Shown here: one piece after another, positions 27,130 through 36,204 of the stretch
Layout: every line of letters starts with the position of its first letter
Numbering within the stretch: the stretch's first letter is position 1
Source of the DNA: Thiocapsa imhoffii
GTDB taxonomy: Bacteria; Pseudomonadota; Gammaproteobacteria; Chromatiales; Chromatiaceae
Direction of reading: 5' to 3'
Length of the DNA stretch: 64,000 nt
Assembly: GCF_016583985.1 (NCBI RefSeq)
Contig: NZ_NRSD01000002.1
Location: 295,839-359,838 of the forward strand
The notes under the pieces: generated by a model
Databases searched by the model: none
What the model was told of the DNA's origin: nothing
Seen by the model: only the letters and a program-made list of their open reading frames with translations
Made by a program: the position numbers and the translations under genes

Positions 27130-27146
27130 TCGGGACGCTGTCCCGA
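27130..27146 (-). terminator. Possible terminator hairpin after iscR
   Basis: TCGGGAC-GCT-GTCCCGA, a perfect 7-bp stem with a three-base loop, lies in the gap between iscR and hscB, 113 bases past the iscR stop. No T run follows on the minus strand. It suggests that hscB may not simply be read through from iscR. Confidence 0.3.
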
Positions 27147-27258
27147 GGTTCGGGCGAGACGACCTGATCCGACTCGCTCCGCACTCGGCGCGTCAGCCGG
27201 GAGGGGTGAGCATGGACAACCGCATGCGCGGCCGTGACCCGCTCCCGAGGATGTCCCG

Positions 27259-27741
27259 TCAGGCGTTGGCGCCGACCCGCCCGATGCCGAGTTTCACGTC
27301 GACCGCTGAGCAACTGTTGCCGGTACGTCCGGGATGCTCGTCTCGGCGGTCCACCAATTGCTGCAGGCTAATGCGGTTGAGGTAGTCATAGATGCGATCG
27401 CTGAGATCGTGCCATAAATCGTGGGTCAGGCAGGGTCCGTTGTTCTGGCAGTTGTTCGCACCACCACACCGAGTGGTGTCGACGTTTTCGTCCACCGCCG
27501 CGATGACCTCGGCGATATGGATGTCACAAGCCTGGCGAGCCAGGTTGTAGCCACCGCCCGGTCCGCGCACGCTCGTCACCAGGGAGCGGCGTCTGAGCTT
27601 GGCGAACAGTTGCTCCAGGTAGGACAGTGAAATGCCTTGTCGTTGCGCGATGTCAGCCAGGGCAATCGGTCCATGCCCCTGGTGAATGGCGAGATCGAGC
27701 ATCGCGGTCACCGCATAGCGGCCTTTCGTTGTCAGTCTCAC
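27259..27741 (-). CDS. iscR: Fe-S cluster assembly transcriptional regulator IscR
   Basis: A 160-residue Rrf2-family repressor/activator that binds a [2Fe-2S] cluster. It begins [18 protein letters not shown] (GTG start) and has the winged helix with [27 protein letters not shown]. The cluster ligands [16 protein letters not shown] are all present (three Cys plus His). Apo- and holo-IscR control isc, suf and other genes by cluster availability. The gene lies downstream of cysE as in many gammaproteobacteria but lacks the usual iscSUA genes after it. A good promoter precedes it. Confidence 0.95.
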   Translation of the reverse strand: MRLTTKGRYAVTAMLDLAIHQGHGPIALADIAQRQGISLSYLEQLFAKLRRRSLVTSVRGPGGGYNLARQACDIHIAEVIAAVDENVDTTRCGGANNCQNNGPCLTHDLWHDLSDRIYDYLNRISLQQLVDRRDEHPGRTGNSCSAVDVKLGIGRVGANA

Positions 27742-27776
27742 GTCTCACTTGCTCTGTATTGGTGTTGCATTGGGCA

Positions 27777-27805
27777 ATGATACGTTACCCGACAAGGGTG
27801 ATCAA
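27777..27805 (-). promoter_or_regulatory. Sigma-70-type promoter of iscR
   Basis: On the minus strand TTGATC (27805-27800) is separated by 17 bases from TATCAT (27782-27777). Transcription would start near 27770, about 30 bases before the GTG of iscR. Between the boxes I do not see a clear type-1 IscR site. Confidence 0.55.
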
Positions 27806-27889
27806 TTAATCCATGCGGCTCTTGTGACTAAGAGGCGCTTGGATCGCGCTGGCGATGCCGCCGCGGCAGCCTGTTCGTCATCGCGATCC

Positions 27890-28684
27890 TCAGTCCTGCT
27901 TGCGCACTGGGGTCATGTCGGTGTCCAGGACATCCGTCGCGGGTGGTATTTCCAGGGTGTCGAGGGTTGGGTCGTGTTCAAAGTGCTCCATGATTCCGTT
28001 CAATTCCAGTGCTTGTGACATGCGCTCCATGCGTTGATCCATATGGTGGATGTGGTCGAGCATGCGGTTGATCGCGTTCGCAACGGGATCGGGTGCATCA
28101 CGGGTGGCGCCGTAGGCATCGAAACCGATCCGTTTGGCCGTGTCGGCGCGCCGCTGCGACGCCGCGTCCTGGGGCGGTTCGATGATGCGCCCCGGGACGC
28201 CGACAACGGTGGCGCCGGGCGGAATCGATTTAATCACGACCGCGTTCGAGCCGATCCGCACGCCGTCTCCGATCAGGAGTGGACCCAGCACCTTCGCGCC
28301 CGCGCCAACGACCACATCGCGTCCAAGGGTCGGATGGCGTTTCCCTTTCTGCCAGGTCGTGCCGCCAAGCGTCACACCATGATAGAGGGTGCAGTCATCA
28401 CCGATCACGGCGGTCTCACCGATGACCACGCCCATGCCGTGGTCGATGAAGAAACGTCGGCCGATGACGGCGCCGGGATGGATTTCGATCCCGGTGAAGA
28501 GCCGGGCCACGTTCGAGAGCAGGCGCGCGAGCCACTTGAAATTCCGTCGCCACAGACGATGCGTGAGGCGGTGGATCAGAACGGCGTGGACCCCGGGATA
28601 GGTGGTGAGGACCTCGAAGCCATTGCGTGCCGCGGGATCGCGTTCGAACACACACGCAATATCTTCCTTCAGTCGATCAAACAT
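27890..28684 (-). CDS. cysE: Serine O-acetyltransferase
   Basis: CysE acetylates serine to O-acetylserine, the acceptor for sulfide in cysteine synthesis. The protein has the N-terminal helical region and a left-handed parallel beta-helix of hexapeptide repeats ([57 protein letters not shown]). The His-Gly dyads of the active site are present. After about residue 180 there is a C-terminal tail longer than in the shorter bacterial forms. The start at 28684 (MFDRLKEDI) is conventional; 28693 is also possible. It links sulfide assimilation to this sulfur-rich neighbourhood. Confidence 0.94.
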   Translation of the reverse strand: MFDRLKEDIACVFERDPAARNGFEVLTTYPGVHAVLIHRLTHRLWRRNFKWLARLLSNVARLFTGIEIHPGAVIGRRFFIDHGMGVVIGETAVIGDDCTLYHGVTLGGTTWQKGKRHPTLGRDVVVGAGAKVLGPLLIGDGVRIGSNAVVIKSIPPGATVVGVPGRIIEPPQDAASQRRADTAKRIGFDAYGATRDAPDPVANAINRMLDHIHHMDQRMERMSQALELNGIMEHFEHDPTLDTLEIPPATDVLDTDMTPVRKQD

Positions 28685-28710
28685 GGAAAGCAAGCCTCCG
28701 CGAAGAGCGT

Positions 28711-29517
28711 TCAGGTCTCGGGTGGCGAGAGCGCGCTCGGGGGCGTGCCGTCCGCGGCGTTGGGCGCGGATTGCCGTGCTCGCTTGCGACCTTGAGCGGC
28801 ACTGAGAATGCCGCGCAGAATGTTGAGTTCGACTCGATCGGGGCGGGCGCGGTTGAACAATTGGCGCAGCCGCAACATCAGCTTGCGCGAGTGCTCGGGA
28901 TCGCCATAACCAATGGTCACCAAGGTTTCGGCAAGGTGTTGAAACAGCCCCTCGAGTTCATCGGCGGTGGCGAGGTCGCGGGTGCCGGGGTTCGGTTCGA
29001 CGGGACGGGTGCTCAGCACGCAACGGCGGATCTCATAGGCGAAAACCTGCACGGCCGCCGCGAGGTTGAGTGAACTGAACTCGGGGTTGGTTGGGATATG
29101 AACGAGTTGGTGGCAGCGGGCGAGTTCGTTGTTGGTCAACCCCGAGCTTTCGCGCCCGAACAGGAGCGCCACCTCACCGGCCGCAGCCTCCCTGATCAAC
29201 TCCCGCGCGCACTCCGCCGGGTCGAGTGTCGGCCATTCCAGGGTTCGTCGGCGCGCGCTGGTGCCGATCACGAGGCGGCAGCCCGCGAGTGCCGATGGGA
29301 GATCCGGATGGATGCCGGCGTGTTGCAGCACGTCATCGGCGCCGCAGGCGCGTGCCAAGGCGTCGGCATCCAGGGCCTGTTTCGGTGTGACCAGTTCTAG
29401 ACGCGACAGGCCCATGGTCTTCATCGCGCGGGCCGTTGCTCCGATATTGCCACTCAAGCTGGGCTCGACGAGGACGAAGCGGATGCGGGTCAGTGTGGTT
29501 GTCAGTGGCTCAGTCAT
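28711..29517 (-). CDS. trmJ: tRNA (cytidine/uridine-2'-O)-methyltransferase TrmJ
   Basis: A 268-residue SPOUT methyltransferase. Motif 1 is [24 protein letters not shown], motif 2 is [16 protein letters not shown], and motif 3 is [19 protein letters not shown], the trefoil-knot SAM site. TrmJ methylates position 32 of several tRNAs. The C-terminal extension after the knot is typical. trmJ-cysE-iscR with divergent suhB is a standard gammaproteobacterial block, which supports the call. Confidence 0.94.
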   Translation of the reverse strand: MTEPLTTTLTRIRFVLVEPSLSGNIGATARAMKTMGLSRLELVTPKQALDADALARACGADDVLQHAGIHPDLPSALAGCRLVIGTSARRRTLEWPTLDPAECARELIREAAAGEVALLFGRESSGLTNNELARCHQLVHIPTNPEFSSLNLAAAVQVFAYEIRRCVLSTRPVEPNPGTRDLATADELEGLFQHLAETLVTIGYGDPEHSRKLMLRLRQLFNRARPDRVELNILRGILSAAQGRKRARQSAPNAADGTPPSALSPPET

Positions 29518-29558
29518 GGGAGTGCAAGTTCTTCAGAAGATGATTACATTGTCAATCT

Positions 29559-29586
29559 TTGAATCATGACGCGCATCGGTTATCGT
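29559..29586 (+). promoter_or_regulatory. Possible suhB promoter placing the transcript start at the ATG
   Basis: TTGAAT (29559-29564), 16-base spacer, TATCGT (29581-29586). If used, transcription would begin around 29592-29594, right at the suhB ATG, giving a leaderless or nearly leaderless mRNA. No purine-rich Shine-Dalgarno sequence is evident before that ATG. Confidence 0.35.
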
Positions 29587-29593
29587 GCACCTT

Positions 29594-30394
29594 ATGCAAC
29601 ATCCAAGCCTGAATATCGCCATCCGTGCCGCGCGCAGCGCGGGGAAGCTCTTGATCCGTTACCTCGACCGGGTCGATCTGCTCAAGGTCGAGTCTAAGAG
29701 CCACAATGACTTCGTCAGCGAGATCGATCGCAGTGCCGAGGCCGTCATCATCCAGGAATTGCGCGCGCGCTATCCAGATCATGCCATCCTCGCCGAGGAG
29801 AGCGGCGCGCAGGGCCGGGGAGATTGGCTTTGGGTCATCGATCCGCTCGATGGCACGACCAACTATCTCCACGGATTCCCCCAATTCTCGGTTTCCATCG
29901 CATTGCTGCATAAAGGACGGCTCGAGTGTGGTGTGGTCTATGATCCATTGCGCGAGGAGATGTACACCGCCGCGCGCGGACAAGGCGCGCAACTGAACGA
30001 TCGGCGCCTGCGTGTCGCCAGTCGCCCTTCACTTCAAGGCGCGTTGATCGGAACCGGTTTTCCCTTTCGCAACCAGCGTCACATCGATGCCTATCTTGGC
30101 ATGTTCAAGGACATGACGATGGCCACCGCCGGGTTGCGGCGTCCCGGTTCCGCGGCGCTTGATCTCGCCTATGTCGCGGCGGGCCGCACCGACGGGTTCT
30201 GGGAGATCGGCCTCGCGCAGTGGGATTGTGCCGCGGGGGCGCTGCTCGTGCAGGAGGCGGGCGGAACCGTCACCGATCTGGCGGGTGGGAAGACGTATCT
30301 CGAGACAGGCAACCTGGTGGCGGGGAACCTGAACGTGCACCAAGCCATGCTCGAACTCCTCCGGCCGCATCTGAACGAACGCTTGCCGGCCTGA
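29594..30394 (+). CDS. suhB: Inositol-1-monophosphatase family protein SuhB
   Basis: A 266-residue Mg-dependent phosphatase. The metal-binding motifs are ILAEES (Glu), WVIDPLDGTTNYLHGFP (Asp residues) and WEIGLAQWDCAAGALLVQEAGG. SuhB also joins the ribosomal antitermination complex in E. coli. ATG 29594 is the likely start; a GTG three codons upstream is the alternative. A small inverted repeat GGCCCT-CTGC-AGGGCC at 30403-30418 follows the stop and could end transcription weakly. Confidence 0.95.
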   Translation: MQHPSLNIAIRAARSAGKLLIRYLDRVDLLKVESKSHNDFVSEIDRSAEAVIIQELRARYPDHAILAEESGAQGRGDWLWVIDPLDGTTNYLHGFPQFSVSIALLHKGRLECGVVYDPLREEMYTAARGQGAQLNDRRLRVASRPSLQGALIGTGFPFRNQRHIDAYLGMFKDMTMATAGLRRPGSAALDLAYVAAGRTDGFWEIGLAQWDCAAGALLVQEAGGTVTDLAGGKTYLETGNLVAGNLNVHQAMLELLRPHLNERLPA

Positions 30395-30543
30395 TCCGCT
30401 TAGGCCCTCTGCAGGGCCACCGGCGCGCTCAACAGACCCCAACATCAGCCCACCGGTCTGGTCCATGCTGCCTATGAGTCTGCCTTTTCTCGTGTCAAAA
30501 GGTCTAGACTATCGGTTGGTTCCAGCCGACGCAGGAGAGACCT

Positions 30544-31014
30544 TTGTCCATTGCAAAGACACTTGAGTGCTACCTCAAGGAACAATGCATCGAATACCGA
30601 CTGGTGAAGCACGCCCATACCGGTTCGAGCATGGAAACGGCTGCAGCAGCACGCGTGCCGAGTGATCTGTTGGCGAAGGCGGTGGTGTTCCGGGCCGCAA
30701 GATCCTACATCCTCGTGGTGGTCCCGAGCGACGATCAGGTGGATCTTGAGCGGATCCAGGCGCTGGTCGAAAAACCCGTGCAATTGGCGACGGAAGAAGA
30801 ATTAACGGGGCTTTTTCCCGATTGTGAGCCGGGTGCCGTACCGCCGATCGGGGTTGCCTACGAATTGCGAACCTTGGTTGATCAGCGCTTGCTCGGGCGG
30901 CACGAGGTCTACTTCGAATCAGGCGATCACGAGCACCTCATCAAGATCAGCGGCGATCAGTTTGCCATGCTTATGGACGGCACCGAGCAGGTCGATCTCG
31001 GGCGCACGATCTGA
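30544..31014 (+). CDS. YbaK/ProX-type aminoacyl-tRNA deacylase
   Basis: A 156-residue single-domain trans-editing protein. It starts at a TTG, preceded by GCAGGAGAG, a strong ribosome binding site. The YbaK fold features are HTGSSMETAAAARVPSDLLAKAVVFRA with the catalytic-site Lys, the central beta strand ILVVVPSDDQVDL, and a C-terminal strand-helix containing EVYFESGDHEHLIKISG. The family hydrolyses mischarged Pro-tRNA or related aminoacyl-tRNAs; specificity cannot be read here. A separate cistron between suhB and the CarS-like gene. Confidence 0.85.
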   Translation: MSIAKTLECYLKEQCIEYRLVKHAHTGSSMETAAAARVPSDLLAKAVVFRAARSYILVVVPSDDQVDLERIQALVEKPVQLATEEELTGLFPDCEPGAVPPIGVAYELRTLVDQRLLGRHEVYFESGDHEHLIKISGDQFAMLMDGTEQVDLGRTI

Positions 31015-31114
31015 ATGCGGGCATCCTCACCCAATCCAGGATGGGGTTTGATCAACGCGGGCGATCCGGGGTGTGCCGATCGCGGTTGTCTCGGCGCGGC
31101 CTGATCGTCTGATC

Positions 31115-31597
31115 ATGTTCGCGGTCCTGCAGACATTTGCCCTGGTGGTTTGTGCCAATGCAGCGCCAGTTCTGGCCGCCTTGTTGCTGGGATCACGGCT
31201 GGCCTCTCCGCTTGATGCCGGATGGCTGCTGCGCGACGGACGCCCGCTGCTGGGGCGCTCCAAGACGTGGCGTGGCGTCGTAGCAACATTGGTGTTGACG
31301 CCACTGGTCGCGCTGCTCCTCGGCTTGTCCTGGACGGTGGGCCTGATCGTCGCGCTCGGTGCGATGTTCGGCGACATCCTCTCCAGTTACCTCAAGCGTC
31401 GCCTGGGTAAACCGTCGAGCGCGCCAGCCGCCTTACTGGATCAGGTGCCCGAGTCGTTGATTCCCGTGATATTGATCCGCTCAGCGATGGGGCTTTCATA
31501 CGGTCAGGCGGCGCTGGTCGTGGTTGGCTTTACCGTCATCAACCTCGCGCTGACGCCCGTGGCGCGGTGGCTGCAAGGTTTGCGACGAGGGTGGTGA
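31115..31597 (+). CDS. CDP-archaeol synthase (CarS) family membrane protein
   Basis: A 160-residue membrane protein with about four or five helices. It contains SRLASPLDAGW, DGRPLLGRSKTWRGVV and GDILSSYLKRRLGKPSS, the polar loops conserved in the CarS/DUF46 family related to CdsA CTP:phosphatidate cytidylyltransferases. In archaea this activates unsaturated archaetidic acid with CTP; in bacteria the substrate is unknown. The ATG at 31115 starts right at the first helix; a GTG at 31073 is an alternative. Confidence 0.78.
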   Translation: MFAVLQTFALVVCANAAPVLAALLLGSRLASPLDAGWLLRDGRPLLGRSKTWRGVVATLVLTPLVALLLGLSWTVGLIVALGAMFGDILSSYLKRRLGKPSSAPAALLDQVPESLIPVILIRSAMGLSYGQAALVVVGFTVINLALTPVARWLQGLRRGW

Positions 31598-31679
31598 TCC
31601 GCGGCTTGATCCGAGCCTGGAATCGCCTCGCTCCTGCCTGTCTCCTCGAGACCTGTTGTGCTCATCGGATGGCGAGGGC

Positions 31680-32633
31680 TCAGGCGCGTCGCAATTCGTG
31701 CACCGTCACTTCGGGGGGGCAATTCAGTCGTGCGTTGACCACCGAGGTGCCGGCGCCGACCGAGGTATAACCGATCAGGTCGCCGTAGCGCCAGGGGCCC
31801 GCGGCCATCGCGCGCGGACAGCGCGCGTCCCAAACGATCGGGATGCCACCCGGCAAGCAGATCTGGCCGCCGTGCGTGTGTCCACTCAGCATGAGGGCAA
31901 AGCCGGCATGGGCCGCCAGACGATAGATCTCGGGGGTATGGGAGAGCAGAATGGCGACCGCCGTCTCGGGAATGTGGGCGGTCGCCCGATCGATATTGTG
32001 AACCTGATAGTAGTGTGCGTCGTCGACTCCGGCGAGGTGCAAAACCTCGCCAGCGCGCGTGAGCATGACGGATTCGTTCAGGAGCAGCTGAATGCCGAGC
32101 TCCTCGAGACCGGGGACTAATCGCAAGCTATCATGGTTCCCCAGGATCCCGTACACGGGTCCCTGGAGATGCACGCGAATAGTCGCCATCCCGGCTAACA
32201 CCCGGTCGATCGGCCCAAACGTGCGTGCGCGGTAATCGCCGGTCAGTACGCAAAGGTCGTAGTCGAGTCCGCGAACAGCCTGCGCGATCGCATGGGTGTT
32301 CTCGCTGTCCATATCGACGTGCAAGTCAGTCAAATGCAGGATGCGATAGCCATCGAATGCCGCGGGGAGCCGGGGGATGGTGACGCGGTGTTGTTTCACC
32401 TGAAGCTGGCGCGCATTGCGCTGGGCGCGGCCATAGAGTCCGCTGACGCGCAAACAGGCACGAATCACACCATGGATCGAGTACCAATTTTCTGGATAGA
32501 AAAAATGCGCCCCCGGGCGGCGCAAGACGAAGACTTCGTGGTCCTGTTCCAAGCCAAGGCGCTGACGCAGGTGCGTGCGACCAATACGCTGCGTCAGTTT
32601 CGAGAGATCCGTGATCGGGTCTAAGGGTTCCAT
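31680..32633 (-). CDS. Metallophosphoesterase (YaeI-like)
   Basis: A 317-residue calcineurin-like phosphoesterase. The metal-site motifs are in order: LTDLHVDMDS (D-x-H), LTGDYRAR (GD), ILGNHDSLR (GNHD), LLSHTPEI and LSGHTHGGQICLP (GHxH). It most resembles YaeI-type enzymes proposed to act on membrane lipids such as UDP-diacylglucosamine or phospholipids. No signal peptide is present, but the N-terminal 60 residues contain a weakly hydrophobic region. The start at 32633 avoids overlap with the frame of the divergent gene. Confidence 0.87.
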   Translation of the reverse strand: MEPLDPITDLSKLTQRIGRTHLRQRLGLEQDHEVFVLRRPGAHFFYPENWYSIHGVIRACLRVSGLYGRAQRNARQLQVKQHRVTIPRLPAAFDGYRILHLTDLHVDMDSENTHAIAQAVRGLDYDLCVLTGDYRARTFGPIDRVLAGMATIRVHLQGPVYGILGNHDSLRLVPGLEELGIQLLLNESVMLTRAGEVLHLAGVDDAHYYQVHNIDRATAHIPETAVAILLSHTPEIYRLAAHAGFALMLSGHTHGGQICLPGGIPIVWDARCPRAMAAGPWRYGDLIGYTSVGAGTSVVNARLNCPPEVTVHELRRA

Positions 32634-32875
32634 GATAACCCTGTCGAATGTTTCACTGATCCATGGGGTGGCTCGCACCGCTTAGACGCCCCCCTCGCTG
32701 TTCATCAAGCGAATGGTATCATGAGCATCAGGTCCGGTGTCTGTCTGCCGCGCCGTGGGGGATTTGGGTTCGCGGGCGGCCAACCTGGCCCCCCCTGGTG
32801 TGGAAGGGACTTGGCGGATGGACCGAGTGTGGTGTGCTGGACTGTCGCACCTGCTTTGACGAGGCCCTCGCCAAG

Positions 32876-34285
32876 GTGAAGCGCATCCAATTTCCTGCTG
32901 GTTTTCAATGGGGAGCCGCGACCGCGGCCTTTCAGATCGAGGGCGCGGCCGACGCCGACGGGAAGTCCGCCTCGATCTGGGATCGCTTCGTGGCGCAACC
33001 CGGGCGCATCCGGGATGGCAGTCATGCGAAGGTCGCCTGTGACCATTATCGACGCTACCGCGAGGATTTGGATCTCATGGCGGCGCTCGGTATGGGTGCC
33101 TACCGTTTTTCGGTCTCTTGGCCGCGCGTAATCCGTGCGCCGACGCGTCGAGAAAACCCCGCTGGCCTGGACTTCTATGATCGTCTCGTCGACGGTCTGC
33201 TCGAACGCGGGATCACCCCGTTTCTGACACTCTACCACTGGGATCTGCCGTGGTTCGAACAGGAGCAGGGTGGCTGGGGGTCGCGCGAGACGGTCTGGCG
33301 CTTTGCTGACTATGCCGAGGTGGTCGCGCGCCGGCTCGGCGATCGCGTTCAGCATTGGGTGACGGTCAACGAACCCTTGACCGTGGTGACCGCCGGTTAC
33401 CTCTCAGGCGATCACGCCCCAGGACGGCGCAACCTGATGCTCGCGTTGCGGGTTGTCCATCATCTGCTCTTGGCGCATGGTGCCGCGCTGCAACGGGTGC
33501 GCGATCGGGTTCCCGCTGCCCAGATCGGGCCGGCACTGAATCTCTTTCCGGTCGTTGCGCGCACACGCGCGGACCTGCGGCTGGCCGAGCGGATCGATCG
33601 ATTGGTGAACCGACTGTTCGTCGACCCAATCCTGACGGGGCGCTATCCCGCGTTTCTGCAGCGGATCCTGTCACTCTTCGGCTGGACCCTGCGCCCGGGT
33701 GATCTGGAGTTGATCGCGCAGCCCATCGACTTCATCGGTGTCAATCACTATGCGCGGATCATCATTGAGCGAGGCGTCCTGCCCTGGTTGAGCGTTCGAC
33801 TCGCGCGCAGCCCCGATCCGCACGCCAGTCATACCGATATGGACTGGGAGATCTTTCCACGTGGACTACTCGACACCCTCACCTGGCTGCGTGAGCGCTA
33901 CGGCAATCCCCCCGTCTTCGTCACCGAGAACGGTGCGGCCTTCCACGATCGGGTCGAGGCGGATGGGCGGGTGCGTGATGCGTCACGGCGGGAATTTCTG
34001 GAGGCCTACCTCTTCATGTTGAATCGAGCGATCGCTGGTGGGAGTGACGTGCGTGGTTATTTCGTCTGGAGCCTCCTGGATAATTTCGAATGGGCGTTGG
34101 GTCTGTCCAAACGCTTCGGCTTGATCCATGTGGACTACGAGAGTCAGAAGCGGACGCTGAAAGCGAGCGCTGATTGGTACGCATCCGTGTGCCGCACGGG
34201 CGGTTTCGCGTTGTCTGAGTCGGTCTATCTCGCGCTCTTGGCGAGCGCGCTCAATGAGCCTGAACCCAGTGAGGCACATGCATGA
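32876..34285 (+). CDS. Glycoside hydrolase family 1 beta-glucosidase
   Basis: A 469-residue TIM-barrel enzyme. Family signatures are FQWGAATAAFQIEGA near the start, HWDLPWFEQEQGGW, TVNEP with the acid/base Glu, and VFVTENGAAF with the nucleophile Glu. C-terminal DNFEWALGLSKRFGLIHVDY is also conserved. The GTG at 32876 is chosen because GH1 similarity begins there; the frame opens at 32663 but that part is not GH1-like. No signal peptide, so it acts in the cytoplasm on beta-glucosides or related disaccharides. The stop overlaps the next gene's start (ATGA), so it is coupled to a glycosyltransferase. Confidence 0.93.
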   Translation: MKRIQFPAGFQWGAATAAFQIEGAADADGKSASIWDRFVAQPGRIRDGSHAKVACDHYRRYREDLDLMAALGMGAYRFSVSWPRVIRAPTRRENPAGLDFYDRLVDGLLERGITPFLTLYHWDLPWFEQEQGGWGSRETVWRFADYAEVVARRLGDRVQHWVTVNEPLTVVTAGYLSGDHAPGRRNLMLALRVVHHLLLAHGAALQRVRDRVPAAQIGPALNLFPVVARTRADLRLAERIDRLVNRLFVDPILTGRYPAFLQRILSLFGWTLRPGDLELIAQPIDFIGVNHYARIIIERGVLPWLSVRLARSPDPHASHTDMDWEIFPRGLLDTLTWLRERYGNPPVFVTENGAAFHDRVEADGRVRDASRREFLEAYLFMLNRAIAGGSDVRGYFVWSLLDNFEWALGLSKRFGLIHVDYESQKRTLKASADWYASVCRTGGFALSESVYLALLASALNEPEPSEAHA

Positions 34286-35184
34286 ACGCCAGCGTGATCA
34301 TTCCCACCCTGAATGAGGCAAAGCTGCTGCCAGGATTGCTCGACCGCCTGGCGCGGCAGACCTGTCAGGATTTCGAGACCATCGTCGCCGATGCCGGCTC
34401 GACCGATGGGACCCGCGAGATCTGTCGCGAGCATGGGGTCATTCTGACCACGGGCGGTATGCCGGCGGTCGGGCGCAATCGTGGTGCGGCGATGGCACGT
34501 GGTGAGCGGTTGTTCTTCTTCGACGCCGATGTCCTGCCACCTGAGGATTTCATGGAGCAGGCGCTCGCGGAAATGGCGACACAAGGGCTGCGCCTCGCCA
34601 CCTGTCGGTTCACACCCGATTCGGATCATCCACTCGATCAGTTGCTCTTCGAATTGGCCAACCAGTTCGTGAAACTGAGTCTTGAGGTGGACCCGCATGC
34701 CGGAGGCTTCGCCATTTTTGTCGACCGTGACCTCTTTGAGATGGTTGGAGGATTCAACGAATCCTTGCGTCTCGCCGAAGACCACGATTTCGTGCGGCGC
34801 GCGGCGCGTCATGCGCCTTTGGGGATGCTGGAGTCGACCCAAATCAAGATGAGCGTGCGGCGACTCGAGAAGGACGGGCGTTTCAGTTATAGCGCGAAAT
34901 GCATCCGGGTCGAGCTCCATCGTCTCTTCAAGGGCGAAGTGACCGAGGATATCGTGGACTACCAGTTTGGCTATGATCAACCCAATCCATCCACGCGCCC
35001 GGATGAAACACTCGAGCGCCTCATTGCGAGAATGGAGGACTGGCGGCGCGAGTACGCCGCCATGCTCAAGCGCCTCTCCAATGACGTGAAACGCTCGCCC
35101 GAGGTGCACGAGGCGATGACCGATTTGCGCGGTCGCTTCGATCAATTGAAGGACGCGGTGCGGGCCTATGTAACGCGCCGCTGA
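34282..35184 (+). CDS. Family 2 glycosyltransferase
   Basis: A 300-residue GT-A fold enzyme. It starts ASVIIPTLNEAKLLP, has ADAGSTDGTREICR, and the metal-binding FFFDADVLPPEDF (DxD). The acceptor-side acidic region is LAEDHDFVRRA. The C-terminal 80 residues are charged and helical. Sugar donor and acceptor are unknown. Translational coupling with the GH1 glycosidase is unusual and suggests that the two act on the same glucoside or glycolipid, for example in making or recycling a compatible solute. Confidence 0.88.
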   Translation: MNASVIIPTLNEAKLLPGLLDRLARQTCQDFETIVADAGSTDGTREICREHGVILTTGGMPAVGRNRGAAMARGERLFFFDADVLPPEDFMEQALAEMATQGLRLATCRFTPDSDHPLDQLLFELANQFVKLSLEVDPHAGGFAIFVDRDLFEMVGGFNESLRLAEDHDFVRRAARHAPLGMLESTQIKMSVRRLEKDGRFSYSAKCIRVELHRLFKGEVTEDIVDYQFGYDQPNPSTRPDETLERLIARMEDWRREYAAMLKRLSNDVKRSPEVHEAMTDLRGRFDQLKDAVRAYVTRR

Positions 35185-35352
35185 GTCCGCCTGGCCCCGC
35201 TCGAACACGGCACGGGCTGGATTCGCACCCGCAGTCACTCCAGGCGTTTCAGTGTCCAGATAGGGTCCATGGCGCGCAGTGATTCCCTGCCGGATCCAGG
35301 TTCGCGCTTGGGCCTGCGGCCTGTCATGGACACCGCTCGGGAGCGGGTGCCT

Positions 35353-35922
35353 TCAGCTCGCGAGCACGACGTCTTCGTACAGGTCGGCCACGGACAGGGT
35401 GACCTCGAGGCCACCGCAGCGGAAGGTCAAGCCCCCGTCCTCGATGATCTCGTGGCGCCACTCTCCTGCCTCCGTGCGCCGAAACCGTTCCACGCGACGG
35501 CAGTTCTGCGCCACCAGCAGATAGTCGCGCAGGGACGGCAGGGTGCGGTAGGCGATGAGCTTCTCGCGCCGGTCAATGATCTCGGTTGAGGGCGAGAGCA
35601 CCTCGGCGATCAGACAGGGCGATGTCTTGTAGAGCGACTCCCGATCGTCCGGATCGCAGGTCAAGACCACGTCTGGATAATAGAATGCCTCATGTGCCGA
35701 CACCCGCACCTTCATGTCGCTGATGAAGACGCCGCAGGGTGTGCCGCGGGTCGCTGTGCGCAGGTGAAACGCGATGTTTAGGCTGATCCGATTGTGCGTC
35801 TCACCGGCTCCAGCCATGGCAAAGACCTGACCGGCGACATATTCGTGGCGGATGTCGCTGGCGAGCTCGCCTTGTAGATAGTCGTCAGGATCAAGGTGAA
35901 GAGGTGTCGCGGGTTGTGTCAT
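35353..35922 (-). CDS. Uma2-family restriction-endonuclease-like protein (DUF820)
   Basis: A 189-residue PD-(D/E)xK-fold protein. Visible features are DDYLQGELASDIRHEYVAGQVFAMAGAG, YPDVVLTCDP, and PCLIAEVLSPSTEIIDRREKLIAY, the Uma2 nuclease-like motif series with E-V-L-S-P-S-T. The family is abundant in cyanobacteria, filamentous phototrophs and purple sulfur bacteria, often in many copies; its function is unknown. The ATG at 35922 is preceded by AGAGGAC. A longer frame starts at 36129 but its first 69 residues have no similarity. Confidence 0.85.
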   Translation of the reverse strand: MTQPATPLHLDPDDYLQGELASDIRHEYVAGQVFAMAGAGETHNRISLNIAFHLRTATRGTPCGVFISDMKVRVSAHEAFYYPDVVLTCDPDDRESLYKTSPCLIAEVLSPSTEIIDRREKLIAYRTLPSLRDYLLVAQNCRRVERFRRTEAGEWRHEIIEDGGLTFRCGGLEVTLSVADLYEDVVLAS

Positions 35923-36204
35923 AGGGGTTGTCCTCTGCCAGTGGGACGCAAGCGCGACCAGTTTACGCCACCGCGCCGGCGACGTCTTGCGGTCAGAGTA
36001 CGAGTCAATCGGAGTTCCTCTCCATGCAGGAGGGAGTCGCATTCGTGCGGTGCGCAGTAGCACTACCCAAAGACTTGGATGATCGGCTTGCTTCGGATCG
36101 GCCAGCGGCTGCGGGGGTCTCGGCGGCAAGGATGTCGCCGTGAAGCCTCCAAGGATGGATTCACGGCGACATCCACAACTGCTGGCTGACCCGCAGCCGA
36201 ATAC

